Shown one piece after another: positions 36,501 through 48,050 of a stretch of 64,000 nucleotides of DNA. How positions within the stretch are numbered: the first letter of the stretch is position 1; each line of letters opens with the position of its first letter. Made by a program: the position numbers and the translations under genes. The DNA is from Mugil cephalus (Eukaryota > Chordata > Actinopteri > Mugiliformes > Mugilidae), in assembly GCF_022458985.1 (NCBI RefSeq), contig NC_061790.1:13682397-13746396 (forward strand), read 5' to 3'. The notes under the pieces are model-generated. The model saw only the letters and a program-made list of their open reading frames with translations, was not told the origin of the DNA and did not search any database.

Positions 36501-38041
36501 ATAATACCATTTTGGGAATTGAGTTTTCAGCCTGCTTCCTTTTCTACTGGGAGAAAGCTTCATCAAACAGACAATCCCCACTCGGACACATATTGGCTCA
36601 GACAGACTCCTTTTATCCATTCCCCTCTCCTGACTCCATGAATAATAACCTGCCTGGTTTTTACAATAGCCTGGGAAGGAAATATGAAGGGTGGGAAAGA
36701 AAGCGACAAGGTTAGAGGGCATATAGATAAAGAATCCTCCAAAGGGGTTGTTTAACACTCTCTGCCACCAACCATTTTCTCGGCTCTTGTGTGTGCTCTC
36801 TTTTTTTCAGGCTGGAGTCAGGAATAGAAAGTAATTAGACTGCCACGGGTCCCAGCTGGGGTTCAAAGTGGAGCGGGGAAAAGCAGGCACCTTTTTTTTT
36901 TTTTGCCAATCATCAAAGCCAATCTCAGCCACTAGATATGTCGTTTTCATTTCCGCCGCACTTTTTAATGAAGCCTCCTGAAACCCTGCAAAATCCAACG
37001 AGCGGAGATATGCGGCTTACTGTGGGGGGAATTCTTCCTGGGTGATGGTGACTGCATTACCTTACACCACTTTGAAGTCGTTGTTTGGGATTAGTGACCA
37101 AGAAAAGATTAGAGAAAGCTTCACCACAATAAAATAAATAAATAAATAAACCCACGTGTGTCCATTTTCTATTACCAACTAAACTTCTCTTACTCACCTC
37201 CTCCAGGTCTTGATGCCTCGGTCCATAGGCTTTCTGGGCTGTCTTCTCTGGGAATCAGGCTTGGTCCAATTTCGGGTAAATAGGGGTCTGGGAGCGAGGA
37301 TATCGTAGCTCCATCGTGGCCCCAAAGAGCAAAAGGTGTGGATGTCCGAGGTGTGATGAATACCAAGGGAGGGATGGGATTGTGTGAGGGGGGCATGGAG
37401 GGATTTGGAGGTTCTGGAGAAGATGCCAAGCTTGGTTCTGGGTCTTTGTCCTGGAAAGGATCAAAGCCAGGCAGCATTGTCTGGCTCACCCTGTCCAGCT
37501 GTGGCGGCGCTGTCGTGAAGTCCAGCGATCTACCTGGGGTCCTTTCTGGAATACTCAGGTCCATGTCCGTTTGCTTTCCGTCACCTGGAGGACTTAAATC
37601 CTCTACGCTGACAGGCACATCCTGGTTTCTACTCTCCGGATCAACTGAGGCTGGGTCTCCGATCTCGAGCGTGCTCTTTACTTTCCTCCTTTGGCTCCTC
37701 GCCTCTGTGCCATCCTCGCTCGGCCCAGATCGCCCACCAAGACTGTCCCCATTTTCTGTCTGCGTCACTGGTTCTATCCCCTCAGGTCGTCCATCTGGGC
37801 CAGTCCCTCCTCCTCCTCCTGCATTCAGCACCAGGCCCATCACATGTCCGGTGTCTGGGGGTGAGGGTTTAACATCTGTGGCACGTATTGACCCAGGTGT
37901 TGTTAATGAACTGGCGCACTCCCTTTCACAGGAGCTGTCTTGCGTGGTGGGGCTGAAGTTTGGGAGTTGGACAGGGGCTCCATAGACACAGAGATAGCTC
38001 CAGGCTAGGAGGAGGCGACGGAGCGTCCCAGACATCCACAT
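33522..38041 (-). CDS. armh4: Armadillo-like helical domain-containing protein 4 (C14orf37 family)
   Basis: Seven exons on the minus strand: 38041-37198, 36114-35737, 35156-35007, 34900-34751, 34557-34526, 33875-33741 and 33596-33522; 587 aa (human about 774). The large first exon starts with a hydrophobic signal peptide (LRRLLLAWSYLCVYG) and continues as a Ser/Thr/Pro-rich extracellular region. Later exons add acidic stretches (EEDEDDENSEESVEEDSEED) and the juxtamembrane MRSWVELIREK. A single transmembrane helix follows (GMLAPVGIGITGALLIVGAL), then a basic cytoplasmic stretch (RKRRNSFKHQRRK). The protein ends in ADSSEDEF, the family's signature tail. It is a type I membrane glycoprotein; in mammals it has been linked to mTORC2/STAT3 signalling. 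The extracellular part diverges strongly, so identity rests on the C-terminal third and on synteny. The exon 6 donor (AAG then GTCAGG) is weak. A 5' non-coding exon is likely further upstream. The second in-frame ATG is codon 3. Confidence 0.9.
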
Positions 38042-39430
38042 CTCTGTCTCGTCTCAGTGCCTGCTGACAGTCAGTATAATGGATAAATAGGCTAGAGGTG
38101 CAAACAATCCCTGCCTCTAACTTCTACACTACAGCAGACACGTGGACAGAAAGACAGAAAAAAGAGATACTGATATCTGAATGACAGGTGATTACAAAGG
38201 TGCGCAAGTACAGATTAAAGGGACATGTGTCTTCGCTTGTAATGCAAGTCAGTTCAGGTGAAAATCCCTTTTATCTGATTCTTCTGTTCGTTGTGCATAA
38301 ACAGAAGGAAATGCACGGCACACAGTGGGAGAGAGAACGAGAGGGGGAATCTGACACAGCAATCCTTAGCACCCCTCCGCACTTCACCTATAAATAGCAG
38401 CAGGTTTTCTATCCTCTAGAATCCTCCTCAGATTGCTCCATGAATGTAAGGCTAAATGTGTGCATCGCGCAGAGCTGCATCCAAATGAAAACAAGGCGTC
38501 TTGCAAACAGAATGCACGTGAACGCGACCAAACCCCATCACTGATTCGAAAACAAAACGGGGGCCACATTTGTTTCTCCAAAATATGTCAAACTACTAAT
38601 AAGTGCTGGTGTTAAAATGAGAGAAAGGACATGTCTGGTACTCACAGGGTGACACCCCTCTATGTAGCCTACTGCCTGAGTCAGACAATCGTCTGACAGA
38701 AATCACCGACCAGACCTGATGATGCACAGGACAGCAAATGCAACCCACTTTCCTAACCTCACACCTCCCCTCTGATCAATACACTCGATACACTCAGAAG
38801 GTAATGCGCATGCAACCCACTACCTACAGCATCGCTCGGTTTGAACTGTCAACAAATTCACGCTGCGGTGTGGAATTCCATTCCTCCAATCTGACTGCAC
38901 AAAATTACCACACCGCAGCTATTCGCTGCCTTAAAGACCCTCCAGCGCGTTCCTTAGAGCGAGACCGAGGTTTGCATCATGTAAAAATCAAAGCCGGTAA
39001 TAATTAAATCATCCTTTACCTTCCGGGGTTCATTTTCTGGAGGAGGACGTGGAGCTTCTGCAAGTCGTACCATACAAATTCGGGTAGTCTGGGGAAGCAA
39101 GCTGTAGGAGAGGCTTGTTGTTGTGCAGCTCAGCGTCACTGAAGGAAAGTCTTCTCTATCCGCCTGCTTCTCAAGTGCTGCCACCAAATGCTTCAAATCT
39201 GCAAGATTTTTTTTTTTTTTTAATACTGACGCACCAACCTCCGATTTGTGACGAGCGTTTAATTCCTTTCAAATGTGCCGTCTCTCCCACAGGGCCACAC
39301 CAGGCTCCCCCGTGGTGCTGAACGGACAGCTCCTTCACCTCAAGTCAAAGGTCGTGCGCTTCTCACAGTTTGTGTCTAATTTCCCTCACCAATAAACACA
39401 CATACATATATATGTGAGCTTACTGGGTGT
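38042..39430. other. armh4-actr10 intergenic region, armh4 side
   Basis: No coding exon seen. On the minus strand there are donor-like sites near 38645 (GTGAGTACC) and 39014 (GGAAG then GTAAAG) that could belong to non-coding first exons of armh4, but nothing fixes them. A T run lies at 39208-39221. Confidence 0.4.
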
Positions 39431-39431
39431 A

Positions 39432-39862
39432 CTCAGGATTTGGACACTGAGATAAAATCGATAACAGTGAAATAGCTGCATTATACAGTAAATGGGGAAT
39501 GATGCAGCCCTGGATTCAATTTCGAGATGTTACTGAAAGTTGTGAATCACTATCACCTCATCATAATCTCACCATCACGTCATAGCACTGTTTGATTCTA
39601 ATACTTGGAGTGATCTGTAGTCTGGTGACTTTTAGGGTTTATTCTGTGTGTTTTAAGGTGTTCTCCGGGTCCCCTCTGTGTTTTTGCTCCAAGTCACCTC
39701 ATTGCCGTCATGACTTTGGGTATAAGGGACACTCTTAAGACAACAGTTTACCAATTTTGGGAAGATGACACTAAAAGAGGCCTGTTGATGGACACTGGTG
39801 CTGCCCGTATCCTTTTCCCGTCCTCTTGTAGTCTCTGACTTAAGGGAATACTTTTCTATTTT
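39432..39862 (+). pseudogene. Decayed local duplicate of actr10 intron 4 and exon 5
   Basis: This stretch aligns base for base over long runs with 42013-42393, which is the end of actr10 intron 4, exon 5 and the start of intron 5. Shared strings include GGATTTGGACACTGAGATAA, GAGTGATCTGTAGTCTGGTG and TATCCTTTTCCCGTCCTCTT. In the duplicate the acceptor CTCCAG has become CTCCGG and a base of the CTTTTTGCT run is lost. The middle of the exon has been replaced by unrelated sequence (about 39724-39785), so it cannot serve as an exon. It lies upstream of actr10 exon 1, in the same orientation. It is a partial tandem duplication, not a retrocopy, since intron sequence is included. Confidence 0.85.
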
Positions 39863-40164
39863 GTCCTCTGCAGCTCAGCTTACTACTTGTGACAACACGC
39901 ACATGATTTACTCACTGATTCCTTGATTATTCTTAAGCTTGCATTTTAAGCAAATTATTGGGAAAAGGGTGGTTTTACCATTTGCCTACTATGCTATTAC
40001 ACTATGATTCTAACAGGACTTGAAGTCTCTTAAAAATCATAACAAAAAAGGAAATCATACTCTACTACTACCGTGACCTTAAAAGTTGTCTGGGGTCCTG
40101 TGTTGATACACATGTGAGGTTTCAGCGCTACTCTTCATCTTTTTGATCAGGCGAACCTCAGTGA

Positions 40165-40200
40165 AGACCCCGCCCTCTGAGTGAAGACCCCGCCCATGCC
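40165..40200 (+). promoter_or_regulatory. actr10: Tandem GC boxes ahead of actr10
   Basis: The string GTGAAGACCCCGCCC occurs twice in direct repeat, giving two CCCCGCCC Sp1/KLF-type sites about 100-135 bases before the actr10 ATG. This fits a housekeeping promoter without a TATA box. Confidence 0.5.
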
Positions 40201-40301
40201 AACAGGAAGACAACAGACGTCTGAGACGATGCTAGTCTGCTCTTCTCGGCACTAATAATTACAGATATTATTTTCACCCCAACGCCGAACACATCGGTAA
40301 A

Positions 40302-43300
40302 ATGCCAATATTTGATGGGCTGGGAAGTGGAGGAGAGAAGACTGCCATTGTCATTGATTTAGGAGCAGCATACACAAAGTGAGTATCAGACGTTAGCACT
40401 GCTAGCCTTGTTAGCGTATTATGCTAACACGTCTGTCTGTTCTTCTAGCCGCCCATATATTCACCATGTATGTTTTTAGGATAACTTGACATTTAAAGTC
40501 CTACAGATACAGTTTCGACAGTACAAATAAATCTTAAATAGCTCTAGTATTTAATACCGCGGGGATGTTAGCCAATAAGCTACCCAGTCAATGCTATGTA
40601 AAGTGAACGTGCCAGTGTTTAGCTAGCGTTAGCTAAGTCCAGTTTAGACCAGGGATAAATCCAATAAGGCTAAGCTAATGAAATGTAGCCTACTGAACCC
40701 CCTGGCATGCAGATAAGCTCACAGGATAAAAGTCTGAAGTCAGTCTCACTAAGAAAAAAAGTGGAGCTATACATGTTCCTTAATAACCACTATTTTGCTG
40801 GGGGAGAAACTGTGTGAAACTAGTCACATGAAGATCCAGTAAGAGGACTGTTCTCTTCTAAATAATGATGTCTTTGTCTGCAGTTACTGGTCTGCAATCT
40901 TTAGCACAGAGATGCACTGTTAGTTTATTTATAACAGCTGAACTTTAAGGGTGATACCATCTTATAAAATGCATAAGTTTGCAGTTTTGAATGCATGGTG
41001 CTAATTTTTTTTTTACTTGTTTTTCTTGTAAGCATTAAAAGTGTTTCTGAAAACAATCACTCACAATAATCTTGATTGTAAATGTTGTTGAATCTTTGCT
41101 GTACATCTTCACAACTCGGCTGACTGCCTCCTTTTCTTGCAGATGTGGCTTTGCAGGGGAAACGGGGCCCAGGTTCATAATACCGAGCGAGATCCGCAAA
41201 CCGGGGCAGCAGCAGGTGAGACACTGCGGCGCCCTTCAGAGTGTAGTTATTTGGAACAACAGTGTCCAGTATGTTGATGTGTTTTTTTTTATGTTTCACC
41301 TTCAGGCCACCAAAGTGGTCCAGTACAACATCAACACAGAAGAGCTTTATGTCATCCTCAAAGAGTTTATCCATATGCTGTACTTCAGGTGAGAGTCTCC
41401 TGTTTTCTGTAGAAATAGTGAAAGTCAGTGAATGTTTTATACTGTAATTAAAGAGCAGATTTCATTGTTTTCAGCTATAATGGTTTGCAGCGGCAAACTG
41501 ATAATATTATAAATACAAAACCTATCAAGAGTGGCTTTAAGTTTTTCCGTTTGCCTCAATCAGGCACCTGTTGGTGAACCCTCGCGACAGAAGAGTGGTC
41601 ATCATCGAGTCCATCCTCTGCCCATCCCACTTCAGAGAGACACTCACCAAAGTTTTCTTCAAACAGTTTGAGGTACCACAAGAGAGCACATGAATGTTTT
41701 GTGTAAAACGCAGATTATGTTTGGAGTATGCGTTACTGTGGATGACATATCCCTGAACGTATAAATTATTTCTCACACAGAGCAGTCGTCTTGTTTTAAC
41801 TGTAATTCACTTTCATTTAAAACTGATGATGAACCAGAGTTCCTCCATATATTTTCATAATTTTAGTATATTGAGAAAATATGATGAAATTCTGTTATAG
41901 ATATTTGCAGATTATAATCCTTTTAAGAGCTTATCTGTTTGTCATTCCAGTGCTTTCTTTTTATGACTGACACCCAAAACTGTATTTGAAAATAAAAAAT
42001 ATGATGCTGTGGGTCAGGATTTGGACACTGAGATAAAATCAACAACAGTGAAATAGCTGCATTATATAGTAAATGAGGGGTGATGCAGACCTGGTTTAAA
42101 TTTCAAGACATTATTGGAAGTTGTGCATCGATATCACCTGTCATAGCACTATTTGATTTTAATACTAGGAGTGATCTGTAGTCTGGTGACTCTGAGGATT
42201 TATTCTGTGTGTTTGATGTTGTTCTCCAGGTCCCCTCTGTGCTTTTTGCTCCAAGTCACCTCATGGCCGTCATGACTTTGGGTATCAACTCTGCGCTGGT
42301 GATGGACTGTGGACACACGGAAACACTGGTGCTGCCTGTATCCTTTTCCCGTCCTCTTGTAGTCTCTGACTGAAGGGAATACTTTTCTATTTTCTGTTTT
42401 GTGACACTTCTGAATTTTTAAATGCAAACTTAGGAGTTACTGCATTGTTATAAACTTTCATTTTAAGGTTATGTTTCTTACTAACCTTCCTTAACTGTTG
42501 TAAATCAGGTATATGAGTGTACTCCTATTCTCCCAGCTTGGGAGGCTTTGCCTCTGGGAGGAAAGGCCATCCATAAGTAAGTAGCTCTTAGAGGGTTTTG
42601 GTAAGCTGCTGTCCTGTAATACTATTTTATGCACACTCAACTGTAAATATAATGAGTTTCACACAATGTCTTGTGCGTTGTTTTAACATCTAGAGACTGA
42701 ACCTTTAATTTAACATACTTATATTTGTGTTTATCATCATAGGGAGTTAAATGGACTCCTCGTGGAACAGTGCACCGTGGACACAGACACCACCACAGGG
42801 CAGAATGTACCGGCTGTCATTGGTAATTACAGAAAATCTACACACACCAGTCTGACTTTGTCTTTTAAAACTGATACTCTAGCGAAGAAATAACTGATAT
42901 AAACTGCTGATTTGTTTTAGTGTAACAAGCGCAGAAAACTATAGTAGCTATAACCCATTGTGCATCATTTGCTATTCCTAACACGAGCTTGTTTCTGTGT
43001 GAATAATATATATGCATTATGCCTATTTTAAAGTTTTCTCTCCACACTGGAGAGGAAGCCAAACTGAGTGGCTGAGTGTTGCAGCAGAGCGTGACAAGCT
43101 GCACGTATATACATCAAAAATTTAATAAACAGGGCCTCTCTTTTGACTGCACTGTTGAACTGTATTCCTACAGTAAGCGCGCCGGGGCCGAGCCTCTGCA
43201 GTGAACTCTTAAACTTCACTGAGAAAATATAAAGCCCCAAATCTGAAGTTTATGCTGCGTTTGTAAAATGACAGCAGTGACAACAATATAGATGTCTGAT

Positions 43301-46300
43301 GAAGGAGTTCATCACTAAGCAGTCACACCTGATACTTGTGCTTTGCTGCTGCCTCAGCTTTTACTCCACCAACCGCTGATTCAGCCTCGCTGTAAAGCTA
43401 ACGCAGAAGCAAAATGGGGGGGAAATGGCTGATAGGTGCACAAGTGAAGTAAAGAAATGTTCTTTTCCTCAGGAACAATTCCAGAAGAAATTGTGGAGGA
43501 TATTAAGGGTAAGTTTCAATCAGTTATTTTTCTTGTAAAATCTGCACCTCTTGCTTTTGTCTCATGGGGGTTATTGATCTTTTTTTTATTGCCGCTAAAG
43601 GCAGCATTTCCTCACCGCTATAATTGAAACATGTTTTTTCAGTCACTAATGCACTTGAGATTCTCCTAAACTGAACGAGGCACTGACAGTTTCATCTACT
43701 CTTCTAAGCCCGTTGCTGCTTCTTTTATCCTCTTTTTCCCTTCGGATATTCTCACAGCAAAACCAAACTGCAATATTTCTATCATCAGTGACCCCTTGTT
43801 GCATAGAAATGATTTATGTGTTTACAGGGTATGGGAGTTTTCTACTTATTTATGTTGACACTTGAATGAGTCTCATTTCATTTGTCTGCAAGAAAACCAC
43901 GAAAAGAATTAATGTAATTGTTTGAAATTAGTTTGTTTGTTGGATAATTATGAGTAGTAGGATTATTGGCATCAAAATAAGAACTTTGTTTTAATTCTGA
44001 TTCAAATATATAATTGACTTGCTTCATGCTGCAACGTGGCCCTTACCAGTTGTTTAGCTGCAGGTTTGACTGGGTGCAGTTTGTTTCTTATAATCTTTTA
44101 ATTCATATCAGTAATTTTAACAAGTCACAGACAATAATACAATGACTTCAAATGCTTCTCCTCAGTCACGGGCATCCTTTAATTATGTGGTTTTCTGTTT
44201 GTCGTTTACAGTCAGAACCTGCTTTGTCAGTGACCTGCAGAGAGGCCTCAAGATCCAGGAAGCCAAATTTAACCTGGACGGCACGGCGGAGGTGAGTGAT
44301 CTGTTTGTATGCTGGTTACCGCAGTTAATCTGTGAGCAAACACTAGTGCAGATAAATACTGTAGAGCTTAGTGAAACTACTCCTTAATTTGTAAATGTGT
44401 TTGTAGCGTCCAGCTCCTCCTCCAGATGTCGACTACCCTCTGGATGGGGAGAAAATCCTCCATGTCAAAGGATCCATCAGGTACTATCACGCTGTTTATA
44501 ATTAGCTTTCAGTAATGGAAGGAGACATGGCTCCTATTTCTCTCTATATGTGAAAAATTTCTTGGTGTATTCATTTTAAAATTGCTGGTTTATGTCTTCT
44601 TCTTTTTCCAGGGACTCTGTGATGGAGATGCTGTTTGAACAGGACAATGAAGAGAAGAGTGTGGCCTCTCTGATACTGGACACTCTGGTCAAGGTACTAG
44701 TACATGCTGCTAATTCAGTTATATGGCCTAGCATGCTGTTATATTTGGGACTGGTCTGTTACTTTCTGTAGTCTAAAACTGAGTAGTACAGGTGTACACC
44801 AGTGATGTTTTCCTCATAAATACCTCTGCCTTTAGAAGAATATAAATATGGGAGTTTTTTTCTGGATTGCTAAAGCCCAGTCGAGAGAGTTTTAAATCAC
44901 CTACAGTCTAAAGCCAAGTGTTACAAAGGTGAAATATTACTATTAATACTGCTTTGTGTTGAAAAGGCTTGAAGAATTTTAGCAGTTCCTGAAACTGCTC
45001 GAAATGTTTTCCCATGTTGCACAACTTCCTCTCATTTTCCTCTTTCATTGCCTTTATAAAATGAATCACAGTCAATATCATTTGGCTTTATTTCGATCAT
45101 ATTGTCCAAGTAAATCTCTTTATTATCAAGTAACTACAAATATATAAGTGCATAACAATTCACCCCTTCCAAGTCAATGTGGACAGGCCTCTGCAGGTTT
45201 ACACATCTGGACACTGCAGTTTTACTCTAATAAAACAACCACATGTGTTTGGCAGGGACCGGGTGTGAACAGCACATTTTATGTCTAGCCCACAAATTAT
45301 TGTTTATTGGATTGACGTCTGGGTTTTGACTCGGCCTCTCCTGAACATTTGACTGGTTGTATTGAAACCATGTCTGTGCACCTTTCACTGTATGTTCTGG
45401 GTTAGACTGAACACATAAATGGGGCACAAGCAACTGCAGTTTAAAACCATGTGGAGTCTGGTAAATCGGTAGCTGTGTAATCCTCAACTGTCTTAACATT
45501 TGCCTTAAAAATGGAACAAAACAACTGGGTTGACAATGAAGTCCAAACTTTATCTAGTCTACATGTAGTGATGTTGCTGTACCAACTGCCAGCTGACCAT
45601 TGCATCATTTAAGTGTTCACATTGACTGTGTGAATGCAAATGAAAAAAAAAGGCATGGAAGTTATGTAGATCTCGAGATAACTCCCCAGAGTTTAGTCCT
45701 TAGAACAGTTTGATCTGATGCCTTATTTAACTAGTGGTGAATGATGTAGAGCTTTTTGACATGGTCCTAGTCTAATGCATCTGTCCTCTAATAAATCATA
45801 CCAGTGTTGTGGAAGTTTAATGTTTTTTTGGGTGACTGCAGTCTGCTGTAAAAATGTATTACATTATATAATACAGTGCACGTCATCGGATGTTTGCCTC
45901 ATTAATCTTTCTTTTTGCTGGACCGAGTTTACGTCTAATCATCCTGCTGCGCACCTTCACTATCTTTGGAGGAATTCAGCAGTTCCCAATACAATTTAAG
46001 TGCGGTTACTCTCAGCTGTGGCCGTTCAGCGTAGCCGAAGGCTGTGTTGTTGTTCGCTGTGGGAAGGAAGTCAGCCCAGGACAGCCTAATTAATCTCATA
46101 AGGTGCTGCAGCCTCAGACTTCCACTGTAATGCCATTAAAATTCTTCGCAGGGCTCTACTCAGAATGTATTTCAATAAGGTAGCTCCCTAGAGACTTACA
46201 TGCTATAGAAAGTAGTGCATGAAAGGAAGTCGTAGCTACTTTCATCCATCATCATTTGTTTGAATCTGTCCAATTAAGTACAAGCTGTTCTGTAGAGCTG

Positions 46301-46892
46301 GGTTGGCTGCTTCCTTTACCATTTCTTTCTTCCTGTGGGACTGATATAAAGAAGAGTGGATGTTTGTTGTTTCATCTATACTGACCAGGATATGTCCGTT
46401 TGTGTTCATTTTTTTTCCCCCAGTGCCCCATTGACACTCGTAAAGTGCTCTCCGAGAACCTGGTGGTGATCGGAGGCACGGCCATGCTGCCCGGCTTCCT
46501 GCACCGCCTGCTGGCAGAGATACGCCTCCTGGTGGAGAAACCCAAGTACAGCAACGTGCTGGCCAGCAAGAGCTTTCGCATCCACGCTCCGCCTGCCAAG
46601 CCCAACTGCACTGCCTGGCTCGGAGGTCAGATATGAGATTCAGTTTAAATATTCGCCACCGCCTGCTGCACTGAAGGTTTTGGTTATAACATCTGTGAAC
46701 TGTTCTCCAGGTGCCATTTTTGGGGCTCTGCAGGACATCCTAGGGAGCAGGTCGGTGTCTCGGGACTACTACAACCAGACCGGTCGCATCCCGGACTGGT
46801 GCTGCTTGAGCTCACCTCCACCTGAATCTCTGTACGAAGCAGGAAAGACCCCTCCTCCTCTAATGAAGAGAGCCTTCTCCACAGAGAAATAG
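40302..46892 (+). CDS. actr10: Actin-related protein 10 (dynactin subunit Arp11)
   Basis: Thirteen exons: 40302-40378, 41143-41215, 41306-41388, 41564-41672, 42230-42337, 42509-42576, 42743-42822, 43473-43508, 44212-44291, 44407-44480, 44612-44693, 46424-46625 and 46711-46892. Phases agree throughout and give 417 aa, the same as the recalled human length. The product opens with an actin-like nucleotide-binding motif ([20 protein letters not shown]). It continues with [20 protein letters not shown], the second phosphate loop ([16 protein letters not shown]), [20 protein letters not shown] and the C-terminal [17 protein letters not shown]11 caps the pointed end of the dynactin Arp1 filament with p25, p27 and p62, and supports dynein cargo transport. 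The gene is divergent from armh4, and its promoter is GC-box rich. A decayed copy of its exon 5 lies upstream. Nothing suggests loss of function. Confidence 0.97.
45095..45510 (-). repeat. Degenerate dispersed fish repeat in the last long actr10 intron
   Basis: The string from about 45145 (AATTCACCCCTTCCAAGTCA) through GTTTATTGGATTGACGTCTG and GACTCGGCCTCTCCTGAACA resembles a high-copy interspersed repeat seen in many fish genomes. I recall it as reading 'ATTGGATTGAGGTCTGGGCTTTGACT...CCACTCCAGAACATT'. The copy is diverged. The family name and class are not certain and no ends were found. The open frames across it are not genes. Confidence 0.4.
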
Positions 46893-47610
46893 ACTATACT
46901 GTAACATAATTAAAACAATGTACTCCAGTTCACCAGTTCAAGGTCAGGTTAATGCGTAAAAACACAAACAGCTTAAGACGCCTTTATGTTGAGTTGTCAA
47001 CCTTAAGTTTGATGTGCAGATTTCAGACCGACAGAGACTGGCCGGTTCATTACAGTGTTTAAATTGGAAACAGTTCCTGTTGCTATGTGCGTCCCTGTCG
47101 CCTGTTGTAATCTCATTGAGCAACACCCTGAATCTGTACGTGCTTCCACTCAAATTCTTTTTTGTTTTGTCTGCGTGTAAACTGAAAAACAGCGCTCAGC
47201 AAAAAAGTGGAAATTCGTCAGCATACATACAGATGGTGTTGCTACATGCTGGAGTAAACAGACTTTATGTCACTGTAATGTATAATGAAACTTTGACTCA
47301 GTTTTCAAAGAGTCTTTCAAGAGAAAGCTACCATTTATTTATTGTTTGTACCCCCCCCCCCCCCACTCACACAGGCATTCTGAGTGTTTCCTAATTAACA
47401 TCTTCTCTGGTTTAAGTTACACCTGAGAAAACAAATAAGGTGTAAGTTGTCCTGCCCTAACAGTTGCATTTAGAGAGGAGATTTATTATTATTTTGTAAT
47501 CGTGCGTGTGCACACCCACACAATACATGTTATGTAGGGACGTTTAAAACAAATACATGCATCCGTTCTCTGTAACAATCATCACCACTAATAAATATTC
47601 TTTTTGAATC
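46893..47610 (+). other. actr10: actr10 3' untranslated region (inferred)
   Basis: Non-coding sequence from the stop codon to the first good AATAAA (47590-47595). It includes a C homopolymer run (47350-47365). Confidence 0.5.
47590..47595 (+). terminator. actr10: actr10 polyadenylation signal
   Basis: AATAAA about 700 bases after the stop codon, followed by a T-rich stretch. Confidence 0.5.
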
Positions 47611-47719
47611 AGACAAGCTTTTCATTCATTTTTACTTTTAGGATAAATTTTAGTAAATCAAGTATTTTATGAATGTGTGACAGTTGTTACACATTCAGTT
47701 TGTTTGCACGAACACCCCC

Positions 47720-48050
47720 CTAGACCAGAGGTCTTCAACGTTTTTCAGGCCAAGGACCCCAAACTGATGGAGAGATAAAGTAGGGACCCTTACCTACTGT
47801 GTGTGTTATATAATAAACTCAGCTTAGTGCTATTTATAAACAGGCATTATTACTGTCATTTCCCATTCAATATTAAGCTATAAAGCCCTTATCCCTTAAC
47901 TAAAATATGTTGGATCCATGTTAATGTGTATTTAAAGAAATTTAAATTTGTGGGGGAAATTAAACAACATATAAAAAATGTCTAATCAATCAAAGATTTT
48001 GCGACCTCCTGCAGTGCTTCTGCGGACCCCCTATTGAAGACCTATACCTT
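47720..48050. mobile_element. Non-autonomous hAT-like DNA transposon (MITE)
   Basis: The element begins near AGAGGTCTTCAACGTTTTTC and ends near CCCCCTATTGAAGACCTATA. The terminal 12 or so bases are inverted copies (AGGTCTTCAA and TTGAAGACCT). It also has the 'AGGCCAAGGACCCC...GCGGACCCCC' inner motif common to fish and mammalian hAT MITEs. It is about 330 bases long, non-coding, and related to the fragment at 49768-49881. Clear target-site duplications were not found, so the edges are approximate. Confidence 0.65.

Noticed and set aside
37338-37985. 215-codon plus-strand open frame
   Set aside because: It lies exactly antisense to armh4 exon 1, whose minus-strand frame has a signal peptide, good splice sites and synteny. 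The plus frame is a by-product of its composition.
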